In this document: positions 1 through 7,471 of the stretch, one piece after another
Layout: each line of letters begins with the position of its first letter
How positions within the stretch are numbered: position 1 is the stretch's first letter
DNA from: an uncultured Sporosarcina sp.
GTDB lineage: Bacteria; Bacillota; Bacilli; Bacillales_A; Planococcaceae
DNA length: 64,000 nt
Reading direction: 5' to 3'
NCBI GenBank assembly: GCA_948469885.1
Contig: CAOKMT010000005.1
Location: 54,792 to 118,791 of the forward strand
Program-made: the position numbers and the translations under genes
The notes under the pieces: generated by a model
Databases searched by the model: none
Seen by the model: only the letters and a program-made list of their open reading frames with translations
Told to the model about the DNA's origin: nothing

Positions 1-1170
1 TACCATTCCGGGCACCGTATTCGTAATCATCGCGATCACATCAATCGATGATTTCCCTTTGACCGCTGTCCGTACATTGACAACCGCCGAACCGAACGCA
101 AGCAATGTACCAAATACCGCTGTCAAACAAGCGACGAACAATGAATTTTTATAAACTGCCAGTAAATCTTTTGATAGAAATGTATCTGTCAAATGCGCAA
201 GCGAAAAGCGAAGATCATAAGGATAACTCGTTACAAACGGCGCAATGAACATGACAGCAAAAATGGAAAGCATGCTAACTAAAACAACCGTTGAAAATAC
301 ACCAAACGCTATGTCCCTACCTTTATGTGGCAACAATTCAAAATCAGTGAATTTATCGTAATGAAAATTGAACCTTTCTAGATAATGCAGCAACAAAATA
401 CCGAATCCTGCTGGCACTAACATAAGCACAGCAATGACAGCTCCATTATTAAAATCCGGGATCGAACCGAGCATCACTTGATACAATTGGGTCGCCACGA
501 CAGGATAGGTCCCTCCGATCGAAGCAGGAATTCCAAAATCGGTAAAACTTAAAATAAAGGACAGGAGAAAAGCGCCACCCAAAGACCCGAGCAAAGGCAG
601 AACAATTGTATTTTTAAAAGTCCTGAAACCCCTGTCCCCCATCAATTTCGAAACGACTATAAACTTTTTATCAATATACTTGAATGAGTTATTGATCAAA
701 AGAAAAGTTGCGGGCAATGTGTAGATGACATAGCCAATCAATAAGCCGTTGAATCCGTAGATGTCAAAAAAATGCCGGCCCGTAATCTTTGTCAATAAGC
801 CTTGGTTCCCCAAGGAATAGATAATCGCAAATCCATAAGTAATCGTCGGCAATAACATTGGGAGAACGATGCCCACGTGAACAACCGCCTTGATCGGACG
901 ATACATTCTCGTATAATTCATCGCGTACGCCAAAGCGAACGCGAGAATCGTCGTAATGCCCGCCGTCAGACTGGAGACTTTTATGCTGTTAAGAAAACTC
1001 TCTACCAGTTCTTTATCCGAAAGGACTGATACATAGTTCGCATAATTGAAGCCGTCAGCTGTTTCTAATGAACGGATCAATAAAATACCGATCGGCACTG
1101 CTAAAAAAAGTAAAAATACGAATAGGATCATCATATAAATGATGCGGATTGCCGGTTTTCCTTCAGGCAT
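1..1170 (-). CDS. ABC transporter permease, two-domain (2-aminoethylphosphonate/iron type), 3' end cut by window edge
   Basis: Membrane permease of an ABC importer. The first 390 residues are visible and the C-terminal end lies outside the window. It starts at ATG 1170 (MPEGKPAIRIIYMMILF), overlapping the ATPase stop by 8 nt, so the two are translationally coupled. One hydrophobic segment near residues 10-32 is followed by a first block of about six helices with an EAA-type cytoplasmic loop (KLMGDRGFRTFKNTIVLPLL, about residues 177-196). A second transmembrane block starts near residue 290. That fused double-permease layout is typical of Fe3+ and 2-aminoethylphosphonate importers. No binding protein is visible here. 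The Pho-type box upstream of the operon favours a phosphorus source, but the substrate is inference. Confidence 0.85.
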   Translation of the reverse strand, partial: MPEGKPAIRIIYMMILFVFLLFLAVPIGILLIRSLETADGFNYANYVSVLSDKELVESFLNSIKVSSLTAGITTILAFALAYAMNYTRMYRPIKAVVHVGIVLPMLLPTITYGFAIIYSLGNQGLLTKITGRHFFDIYGFNGLLIGYVIYTLPATFLLINNSFKYIDKKFIVVSKLMGDRGFRTFKNTIVLPLLGSLGGAFLLSFILSFTDFGIPASIGGTYPVVATQLYQVMLGSIPDFNNGAVIAVLMLVPAGFGILLLHYLERFNFHYDKFTDFELLPHKGRDIAFGVFSTVVLVSMLSIFAVMFIAPFVTSYPYDLRFSLAHLTDTFLSKDLLAVYKNSLFVACLTAVFGTLLAFGSAVVNVRTAVKGKSSIDVIAMITNTVPGMV

Positions 1171-1915
1171 ATTGTTCACCGAATAAATGATGGATATTTT
1201 GTCGCTTAATTTGTAATTGCTTCAAAATAAATGACCTGACAAAATCGTTCTGCGGAAAATTCATAATTTCATAAGGTGTGCCGTATTGGACAATGGACCC
1301 CTCATTGATAATTAAAATTTTATCCGATAATGTCAGCGCCTCCTCTGGATCATGTGTCACGATAATCGTCGTCAAATTAAATTCTTTCGCAATGGCGTGG
1401 ATCCGTTGCTTGATGGATTCCTTTATGACACCATCCAATGCACTCAAAGGCTCATCCAATAATAATATTTTCGGCTTCATCACCAATGTCCGCGCAATGG
1501 ACACACGCTGTTTTTGACCGCCCGATAATTCACTAATTCGTTTCGTCAGATGTGGGGTTAATTCCAAGAACTCAATATACTCTTGCAGTTCTTCCTTAGA
1601 CGTTAAATTTTTTTTATTTCTCAAGCCGTACACTATGTTTTCATATGCATTTAAATTAGGAAACAGTGCATAATCTTGAAAAACAATATTAAATCCACGA
1701 TCTTTCATCGATACGTGACTTAAATCTTGATCATCGAAAAGCACTTTCCCATGAGTCATTTTTGTTAATCCTAAGATGATATGCAATAAAGTTGATTTCC
1801 CACTCCCACTGGGGCCTAGTAAAGAAACGATCTCGCCCTTTTTAATGTCAAGATTAACCTCGTCCAATACAACTTTCCCTTCATATTGTTTGCTAATGTT
1901 TTGTAATTGCAGCAA
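1163..1915 (-). CDS. ABC transporter ATP-binding protein (phosphonate/spermidine/iron class)
   Basis: ATPase subunit that powers the importer whose permease follows. Walker A is GPSGSGKST, the Q-loop is VFQDYALFPN, the signature is LSGGQKQR, Walker B is ILLLDEPLSALD and the switch is THDPEEA. At 250 residues it is shorter than PotA/FbpC-type ATPases (about 350) and lacks their C-terminal TOBE regulatory domain. The start is TTG 1915 (LLQLQNISK): AGGAGGTGA at 1921-1929 sits 8 nt upstream, whereas the reading frame upstream of it encodes nothing conserved. It is first gene of the operon, behind phased TTTACA repeats. Substrate is not determined by this subunit; AEP/phosphonate import is the best guess. 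Confidence 0.9.
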   Translation of the reverse strand: MLQLQNISKQYEGKVVLDEVNLDIKKGEIVSLLGPSGSGKSTLLHIILGLTKMTHGKVLFDDQDLSHVSMKDRGFNIVFQDYALFPNLNAYENIVYGLRNKKNLTSKEELQEYIEFLELTPHLTKRISELSGGQKQRVSIARTLVMKPKILLLDEPLSALDGVIKESIKQRIHAIAKEFNLTTIIVTHDPEEALTLSDKILIINEGSIVQYGTPYEIMNFPQNDFVRSFILKQLQIKRQNIHHLFGEQYA

Positions 1916-1943
1916 ACACTTCACCTCCTGTGAATACACCTTA

Positions 1944-1997
1944 AGTATAAATATCGTTTGTAAAGACCGTTTGTATTTTATGTAAATTATTTGTAAA
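1944..1997 (-). promoter_or_regulatory. Putative PhoP box and promoter of the ABC importer operon
   Basis: On the minus strand TTTACA occurs at 1992-1997, 1981-1986 and 1959-1964. The distances are 11 and 22 bp, so all lie on one helix face; the slot at 1970-1975 holds a degenerate copy. TATACT (1944-1949) follows as -10 and there is no good -35. Known: the B. subtilis PhoP box is direct TT(A/T/C)ACA repeats spaced by about 5 bp just upstream of activated promoters. The arrangement fits, so induction by phosphate starvation is inferred. Confidence 0.6.
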
Positions 1998-2126
1998 TTC
2001 ATGATTTATTAATATAACAATCAAAATAAAACGCCCTCAACTGTTCCATAAGCATCGGGTTGGTTCATTTTCTATTACTCCTTTTCAAAATCACTTACAA
2101 TAGAAGATAAATAGAGGAGAAGAGGA

Positions 2127-2411
2127 GTGATTTCTTTGGCAAATGGCGCGAACAACAGAAAAGAAGTACTCGTGGATATCGAAGAAAAAATGTCTTTGGC
2201 GAACGCAATCACATATTTGGAAACGATTACAAACAAATTGAAAGAACAAGGCTCCTTCACTTTGAGTCATAACGGAAAACCAATTGAAGTTAAACCGTCC
2301 TCGACAGTAGAGTTGGAAATTAAGGTGGAAAAACGGCAAGACAAACAAAAATTTGAAATTGAAGTTGAATGGACAGAAGGCGAAGAGGAAACAACTTTTA
2401 CAATTGAGTAA
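2127..2411 (+). CDS. Amphi-Trp domain-containing protein
   Basis: Small acidic protein of 94 residues in the amphi-Trp family. It shows the family pattern of a short amphipathic helix (EEKMSLANAITYLETITNKL) followed by beta strands carrying FTLSHNGKPIEV and FEIEVEWTEGEEE. The conserved W lies in the last strand (EVEWTEG). Biochemical role is unknown; no enzyme motif is seen. Two starts are possible: GTG 2127 (AGAGGAG 7 nt upstream) and TTG 2136 (GAGGAG ending 8 nt upstream), giving 94 or 91 residues. It is divergent from the ABC operon and 18 nt upstream of the next gene, so probably cotranscribed with it. Confidence 0.8.
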   Translation: MISLANGANNRKEVLVDIEEKMSLANAITYLETITNKLKEQGSFTLSHNGKPIEVKPSSTVELEIKVEKRQDKQKFEIEVEWTEGEEETTFTIE

Positions 2412-2429
2412 AAAAGGGAATGTGATGAT

Positions 2430-3197
2430 GTGAAAGCAAAATTATATGTCCGCAATGAAAAATTCATCGCTGGCTTGACACTGAAAGATGAAAACGCGCT
2501 TGAAAGCAACAACATGGCGCTCCATGCGTGTGAAAATATACGTCATATCGTACGCAATCGACAAAATTTAGCGGTTTTCCTAGACTGCGACTTGGACGCG
2601 TTTGTCTGTGCCGACCAAACGCATAGCGCTCATTTCAAACGGGTCACTTTTAAAGATAAAGGAAAAGGTGCCACTTACTTGGACAGTGCCATTCCGGATA
2701 CGGACGCCTTATATACGTACGATTCCGATCTTTTGTTGTGCAGCTTCACCGCCGACTGTGTTCCCGTCCTTTTTTACAATGAAGCGGCTGGTCTGATCGG
2801 CGTCATTCATTCGGGCTGGCAAGGAACCGTGAAAGAAATTACATCAAAGCTTTTCGAGCATTTGATCCACATTGAAAAATGCCAGCCCGAGGACTTTCAT
2901 GTCCAACTTGGGATCGCATTAAGTCAAGACAAGTTCGAAGTCGATGAAGACGTCTACTTAAAATTCAAAACGCTCGGTTATGCAGACGAATTCATCTATT
3001 TCAACGAGGCTACTTCCAAATACCATATCGACAATCAGCAAACTGTAAAAAAGCAATGCGAATTGGCAGGGATCCCCTCAAGCCAGATTCAAATCGACCG
3101 AACATGCACGTATCAAAGTCCAAACGGCTTCTCTTACCGCCAAAATAAACGATGCGGTAGGCATCTCAGTTTTATAATGAGAAAAAGCGAAGGTTAA
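2430..3197 (+). CDS. Purine nucleoside phosphorylase / laccase-domain protein (YfiH/YlmD family)
   Basis: 255-residue member of the multicopper-oxidoreductase-like (YfiH/PgeF/YlmD) fold. Family members cleave purine nucleosides by phosphorolysis or deaminate adenosine, and some edit peptidoglycan precursors. Visible active-site blocks are QTHSAH (about residue 64), FTADCVPVLF (about 110), IHSGWQGT (about 127) and the C-terminal DRTCTYQ...FSYRQNKRCGRH. The His/Cys metal ligands are therefore present. Paralogues usually sit near ylmE/ftsZ, so this is probably a second copy. It starts at GTG 2430 after AAAGGGAA. Which substrate it prefers cannot be read from the sequence. Confidence 0.82.
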   Translation: MKAKLYVRNEKFIAGLTLKDENALESNNMALHACENIRHIVRNRQNLAVFLDCDLDAFVCADQTHSAHFKRVTFKDKGKGATYLDSAIPDTDALYTYDSDLLLCSFTADCVPVLFYNEAAGLIGVIHSGWQGTVKEITSKLFEHLIHIEKCQPEDFHVQLGIALSQDKFEVDEDVYLKFKTLGYADEFIYFNEATSKYHIDNQQTVKKQCELAGIPSSQIQIDRTCTYQSPNGFSYRQNKRCGRHLSFIMRKSEG

Positions 3198-3335
3198 TTG
3201 GGAAACTTATATTGTAATTGAGAATTTAATGTTACTTTCGAATGCGTATGTATCTTATTATCGATTTCACTTATCTTCTTAAACGACTGATAACACGTAC
3301 TTTTTAAGGTTCATTAAGAAATACGAGTGATATGT

Positions 3336-3364
3336 TTGACAAAAAGCGAAATGTATATAATAAT
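3336..3364 (+). promoter_or_regulatory. Promoter of ahpC
   Basis: TTGACA (3336-3341) is followed 17 bp later by AATAAT (3359-3364); an overlapping TATAAT lies at 3356-3361. The transcript would start near 3371, giving a 5' leader of about 125 nt. Confidence 0.65.
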
Positions 3365-3374
3365 GAATATGTAA

Positions 3375-3389
3375 TTAGAATTATTATAG
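3375..3389 (+). promoter_or_regulatory. PerR box
   Basis: TTAGAATTATTATAG matches the PerR consensus TTATAATNATTATAA at 12 of 14 defined positions and lies just downstream of the -10, overlapping the expected start region. That is a classical repressing position, so peroxide derepression of ahpC is expected. Confidence 0.75.
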
Positions 3390-3395
3390 TTTAGA

Positions 3396-3455
3396 AGCGG
3401 AAACAATATAAGAACCGCTATTGTCAGTATAGGTTACAACAAAGTGACCTACACT
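3396..3455 (+). other. Structured 5' leader of ahpC (hairpins)
   Basis: Arms at 3426-3437 (AGTATAGGTTAC) and 3444-3455 (GTGACCTACACT) pair over 11 of 12 positions around AACAAA. Just upstream AGCGG (3396-3400) can pair with CCGCT (3415-3419), while ACAATA (3403-3408) can pair with TATTGT (3419-3424); the two are interleaved. No T-run follows, so this is not a terminator. Function unknown; a stability or translation element is possible. Confidence 0.5.
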
Positions 3456-3496
3456 AACTATAATAAAAAACACAACTATTAGGAGGAAAATGAATT

Positions 3497-4066
3497 ATGT
3501 CTCAAATCGGTAAAGAAGTACAAGAGTTTACAGCGTCAGCTTACAATGCAGGTACTGGTGAGTTCATCGAAGTCACTCAAGAAAACTTGAAAGGTCAGTG
3601 GAGCGTTGTTTGCTTCTACCCAGCAGACTTCACATTCGTTTGCCCAACAGAACTAGAAGATCTACAAAAACAATACGCAACTCTAAAAGAGCTTGGCGTT
3701 GAAGTATATTCTGTTTCAACAGATACGCATTTCACACATAAAGCATGGCACGATCACTCAGATGCAATTAGCACAATCGAGTACATCATGATCGGTGACC
3801 CTTCACAAACAATTTCCCGTAACTTCGATGTACTAGACGAAGCATCAGGTCTAGCAGATCGTGGTACATTCATCATCGACCCGGACGGTGTTGTACAAGC
3901 AGTTGAAATCAACGCAGGCGGCATCGGACGTGACGCAAGCATTCTCGTTGGTAAAGTAAAAGCTGCACAATACGTACGCAACAACCCAGGCGAAGTTTGC
4001 CCAGCGAAATGGGAAGAAGGCGCAGAAACGCTTAAGCCAAGCCTTGACCTAGTAGGTAAGATTTAA
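3497..4066 (+). CDS. ahpC: Alkyl hydroperoxide reductase subunit C (2-Cys peroxiredoxin)
   Basis: Cytosolic peroxiredoxin of 189 residues that reduces H2O2, organic peroxides and peroxynitrite and is recycled by AhpF. The peroxidatic Cys49 is in FTFVCPTE and the resolving Cys168 is in [10 protein letters not shown]. The protein is full-length for AhpC, starting at ATG 3497 with AGGAGG 9 nt upstream. Codon choice is conspicuously optimised (many GGT, CGT, AAC, GTA), as expected for an abundant protein. A PerR box and a structured leader precede it, and a terminator-like hairpin separates it from ahpF, which would yield more AhpC than AhpF. Confidence 0.97.
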   Translation: MSQIGKEVQEFTASAYNAGTGEFIEVTQENLKGQWSVVCFYPADFTFVCPTELEDLQKQYATLKELGVEVYSVSTDTHFTHKAWHDHSDAISTIEYIMIGDPSQTISRNFDVLDEASGLADRGTFIIDPDGVVQAVEINAGGIGRDASILVGKVKAAQYVRNNPGEVCPAKWEEGAETLKPSLDLVGKI

Positions 4067-4112
4067 CCTAAATCAGCTTGTAGCTGAATCGAGGCTTTAT
4101 TGGACTTTATCG

Positions 4113-4140
4113 TAGTGGGGCTCTGTCCCCGCTATTTTTT
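4113..4140 (+). terminator. Terminator or attenuator between ahpC and ahpF
   Basis: TAGTGGGG (4113-4120) and CCCCGCTA (4127-4134) form an 8-bp stem including one T-G pair around CTCTGT, followed by six T. Read-through would supply ahpF. A separate ahpF promoter is not obvious in 4141-4310. Confidence 0.75.
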
Positions 4141-4325
4141 AAGCCCCTAATGAGTTTACATTATTTGGATAATCGTCGATTGCCGCAAATTTCTATTAAT
4201 TAGAACTGCAAATCACCGATTTTCGGCGTATGCCTCAGCCTTTGAATTGGACAAAAGGTCGTTCAAAAGTTGGGGCAGCAACGCCGAAATAGACTACGAA
4301 TTATATATTAAGGAGTATGATCAAT

Positions 4326-5852
4326 TTGTTAGATGCAGAGATTAAACAACAACTAGCCCAATACCTTGAAATGATGGAAGGCGATATCGTTCTTAAAGTA
4401 AGCACAGGATCCGATGAAGTCTCTCGTGAAATGCTCAGTCTCGTAGATGAGTTAGCAACGATGTCTTCTCGTATTAAAGTGGAGCATACAGAACTAGAAA
4501 GAACACCTAGCTTTAGTGTTAACCGTCCTGGTGAAGACACTGGCGTCGTATTTGCGGGTGTCCCACTTGGCCATGAATTCACTTCATTAGTCCTTGCGCT
4601 ATTGCAAGTGAGTGGACGGGCTCCGAAAGTCGATGAGAAGTTGATCGATCAAGTGAAAAATCTTGAAGGCAATTATCACTTCGAATCTTACATCAGCCTA
4701 AGCTGTCAAAACTGTCCGGAAGTCGTCCAAGCATTAAACGTCATGAGTGTTTTAAACCCTAATATCACACATACGATGATTGACGGCGCGGCTTTTAAAG
4801 ACGAAGTCGAAAGCAAAAACGTCATGGCAGTTCCGACAGTGTTCCTCAACGGTGAATCTTTCTCCAGCGGTCGTGCGTCCCTCGAAGAACTTCTTGCTAA
4901 ACTAGGAAGCGAAGTAGACCCTGAAGAATTTAACAATAAAGATCCTTTTGATGTGCTCGTCATCGGAGGCGGACCAGCAGGTGCAAGTGCAGCAATTTAT
5001 GCAGCACGTAAAGGGATCCGTACGGGGATTGTTGCTGATCGTTTCGGCGGCCAAATCCTGGATACAGCGACAATTGAGAACTTCATTAGTGTCAAACATA
5101 CGGAAGGTCCTAAACTTGCAGCAAGCCTTGAAGAACATGTAAAAGAGTACAATGTCGATGTTATGAACTTACAAACTGCGAAAAGTTTAGTTAAAAAAGA
5201 CTTAGTTGAAATTGAGTTAGAAAACGGCGCAACGCTCAAGAGTAAGTCTGTCATCCTTTCAACAGGTGCTCGCTGGCGCAATATCGGCGTACCTGGCGAA
5301 GCCGAATTCAGAAACAAAGGTGTCGCTTATTGCCCACACTGTGACGGCCCATTGTTCGAAGGCAAAGATATCGCTGTCGTCGGTGGCGGAAACTCTGGTA
5401 TTGAAGCAGCGATCGACCTGGCAGGAATCGTCAATCATGTAACGGTTCTTGAATTTGCGCCGGAATTGAAAGCCGATTCCGTTCTGCAAGATCGTCTGAA
5501 CAGCTTACCAAACGTTACAGTTCTGAAAAACGTGCAAACAAAAGAAATTACGGGTACTGACAGTGTTAACGGAATCACTTATATTGACCGTGAGACAGAA
5601 GCAGAGCACCATATTGAATTGGCGGGTGTATTCGTCCAAATCGGACTCGTGCCAAATACGGATTGGTTAGGCGATTCAGTAGAGCGTAACCGTTTCGGAG
5701 AGATCGTAGTCGACAAATACGGCGCAACAAACGTACCTGGCGTATACGCTGCAGGTGACTGCACGGACGCTCCAAACAAACAAATCATCATTTCAATGGG
5801 TTCAGGTGCGAACTCAGCACTAGGCGCATTCGATTACCTCGTTCGAAACTAA
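4326..5852 (+). CDS. ahpF: Alkyl hydroperoxide reductase subunit F
   Basis: FAD/NADH-dependent disulfide reductase that regenerates AhpC. The N-terminal double thioredoxin fold carries the redox pair in SCQNCPE. The thioredoxin-reductase part has the FAD motif GGGPAGASAA, the second CXXC in YCPHCDGP, the NADH motif VGGGNSGIEAA and the C-terminal FAD loop AAGDCTD. Start TTG 4326 is preferred over ATG 4317, because AAGGAG ends at 4315, too close to ATG 4317 but 10 nt before the TTG. The resulting N terminus (LLDAEIKQQL) then lines up with B. subtilis AhpF, and 508 residues match the family. It ends at a strong hairpin terminator. Confidence 0.96.
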   Translation: MLDAEIKQQLAQYLEMMEGDIVLKVSTGSDEVSREMLSLVDELATMSSRIKVEHTELERTPSFSVNRPGEDTGVVFAGVPLGHEFTSLVLALLQVSGRAPKVDEKLIDQVKNLEGNYHFESYISLSCQNCPEVVQALNVMSVLNPNITHTMIDGAAFKDEVESKNVMAVPTVFLNGESFSSGRASLEELLAKLGSEVDPEEFNNKDPFDVLVIGGGPAGASAAIYAARKGIRTGIVADRFGGQILDTATIENFISVKHTEGPKLAASLEEHVKEYNVDVMNLQTAKSLVKKDLVEIELENGATLKSKSVILSTGARWRNIGVPGEAEFRNKGVAYCPHCDGPLFEGKDIAVVGGGNSGIEAAIDLAGIVNHVTVLEFAPELKADSVLQDRLNSLPNVTVLKNVQTKEITGTDSVNGITYIDRETEAEHHIELAGVFVQIGLVPNTDWLGDSVERNRFGEIVVDKYGATNVPGVYAAGDCTDAPNKQIIISMGSGANSALGAFDYLVRN

Positions 5853-5865
5853 TTGATTCATTTTT

Positions 5866-5900
5866 AAAGCCACTTCGCTATGGTAGCGAAGTGGCTTTTA
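5866..5900 (+). terminator. Terminator of ahpF
   Basis: AAAGCCACTTCGCTA and TAGCGAAGTGGCTTT form a perfect 15-bp stem with a TGG loop and T-rich tail. It is A-rich upstream and so could also act from the other strand. Confidence 0.9.
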
Positions 5901-5923
5901 TTTACTACAATATCGGTTTGTGG

Positions 5924-6139
5924 TTGGACAATCTTAGCAGTTCGTTGGACAACCCCTGCGACTCGTTGGACTATCGAGTGATTTCATTGGACAAAAGAAC
6001 CGAGGTTGGACAATTTCGTCGGTACGTTGGATCATCTTTAGCATTCGTTGGATTACCCGGCCGCCGTTGGAATACCTGATATTTTCGTTGGACTATTCCT
6101 AACCTCTGTTGAACTACCCGACCAGTTCGTTGGAATACA
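5924..6139. repeat. Degenerate tandem repeat, 21-bp period, 11 units
   Basis: TTGGA (TTGAA in unit 10) starts at 5924, 5945, 5966, 5987, 6006, 6027, 6048, 6067, 6088, 6109 and 6130. Eight of ten spacings are 21 bp and two are 19. Units share TTGGA, usually C next, A at position 8 and CG just before the next unit; the interior is free to vary. It fills the whole gap between the convergent ahpF and argH genes and ends at the argH stop. The plus strand can be read as a heptad (LDN-, LDNPCDS, LDYRVIS), but the 19-bp steps break frame and no RBS is present, so it is treated as noncoding. Confidence 0.85.
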
Positions 6140-7471
6140 TCATTCCCCCGGCACTTGCTTGATCAGTTTTTTATTTCCTTTGTTCAATATGTTCTCATAG
6201 TCGATATACTCATAAATATCATCCGTTATGCTATCACTGAACCCTGCCAACTCTTCAACCGTTAAATCCTCAATCGCCTTTCCTTGCTCTTCACAGTAAA
6301 TAATGAGCTTGCCGACGATTTCATGAGCATCTCTGAATGCAGTTCCTTTACTCACTAAATAATCCGCGACTTCGGTAGCGTTCAAGAAGCCGGCTTTAAT
6401 GGCTGCTTTCATGTTTTCTTCCTTCACATGCAACGTTTCGATCATTTTCGCCATGATTTCAAGACAATCCATCACTGTATCGATTGCATCGAAAAATTGC
6501 TCTTTATCTTCCTGCATATCTTTGTTATAAGTGAGCGGCAGTCCTTTCAGCGTCGTCAATAATGCGAAAAGCGAACCATAGACTCTGCCCGTCTTGCCCC
6601 TTATCAGTTCTGCGGCATCCGGGTTTTTCTTTTGAGGCATAATACTGCTGCCCGTTGAATAAGCATCATCCATCTCGATGAATTGGAATTCTTGGCTGCT
6701 CCAAAGGATGAGCTCTTCACTTAGTCGACTCAAGTGCATCATCATGATAGAAAAACTGGACATGAGTTCAAGTAAGTAATCCCGATCACTTACCCCGTCT
6801 AAATAATTAGCAACCGGTTTAGAAAAGCCTAAAAGATCAGTTGTAATTTGGCGGTCGATGTTATGCGTAGTCCCTGCCAATGCACCGCATCCGAGCGGAT
6901 TTTCATCTAAAATGTCAATGGCATTCTGAACTCTCTTTTTGTCACGACTAAACATTTGTGCATACGCGCCGAGATGATGGGCGAACGTTACGACTTGTGC
7001 CCGTTGTAAATGTGTGTAGCCAGGCATGATGACATTATTGTTTGCCGCTTTTTCATTCAGTGAACCAATCAGTTGCTGCAGACCGCTTATCACTTCTCCT
7101 GCTTTATTTTTGGCATAAAGTCTCATATCCACTGCCACTTGATCATTTCTGCTTCTTGCCGTATGAAGTTTCTTCCCTGTTTCACCAATTCTCTCCGTTA
7201 AATTCATTTCCACAAATGAGTGGATATCTTCATATTCACCCTCTACTTTCAACTCACCTGACTCGATGTCATTCAAGATCGATTCAAGTCCACCAACCAG
7301 TAAATCCCCTTCAGAATCGGTCAATAATTGACATTTTTGAAGCATTTTCACATGCGCAATGCTTCCCGTTATATCTTCATAATAGAGCCTATGGTCAATA
7401 GGTAAAGATGTATTGAATTTCTCCATAATTTCGTCTTCCCGTTTCGTAAAACGTCCGCCCCATAGCTTCAT
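6140..7471 (-). CDS. argH: Argininosuccinate lyase (fumarase/aspartase superfamily)
   Basis: Full-length 443-residue ArgH-type lyase, which splits argininosuccinate to arginine and fumarate. The N-terminal KLWGGRF, the block LHTARSRNDQV, the catalytic-His block TPGYTHLQRAQ-like PGYTHLQRAQVV and the flexible-loop signature GSSIMPQKKNPD are all present. Two blocks depart from the commonest form: AQVV instead of AQPV, and GTTHNIDR where TTYPIDR is usual. No argG accompanies it. The start ATG abuts the stop of the upstream transporter (7472), so it is the last gene of a transporter-lyase operon. Either it is the housekeeping ArgH in an unusual place or it cleaves an imported N-succinyl compound; the first is better supported by sequence. 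Confidence 0.88.
   Translation of the reverse strand: MKLWGGRFTKREDEIMEKFNTSLPIDHRLYYEDITGSIAHVKMLQKCQLLTDSEGDLLVGGLESILNDIESGELKVEGEYEDIHSFVEMNLTERIGETGKKLHTARSRNDQVAVDMRLYAKNKAGEVISGLQQLIGSLNEKAANNNVIMPGYTHLQRAQVVTFAHHLGAYAQMFSRDKKRVQNAIDILDENPLGCGALAGTTHNIDRQITTDLLGFSKPVANYLDGVSDRDYLLELMSSFSIMMMHLSRLSEELILWSSQEFQFIEMDDAYSTGSSIMPQKKNPDAAELIRGKTGRVYGSLFALLTTLKGLPLTYNKDMQEDKEQFFDAIDTVMDCLEIMAKMIETLHVKEENMKAAIKAGFLNATEVADYLVSKGTAFRDAHEIVGKLIIYCEEQGKAIEDLTVEELAGFSDSITDDIYEYIDYENILNKGNKKLIKQVPGE

Noticed and set aside
5891-6079. Open frame through the 21-bp array reading as LDN-type heptads
   Set aside because: No ribosome site, begins inside the ahpF terminator, and 19-bp steps shift the frame; the periodicity is at DNA level.
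5924-6139. Possible CRISPR array
   Set aside because: Conserved part is only about 6-9 bp with a 21-bp period; no cas genes and no 25-40 bp spacers.
7042-7401. 119-codon plus-strand frame opposite argH
   Set aside because: Complement of a strongly conserved gene; composition is that of a shadow frame.
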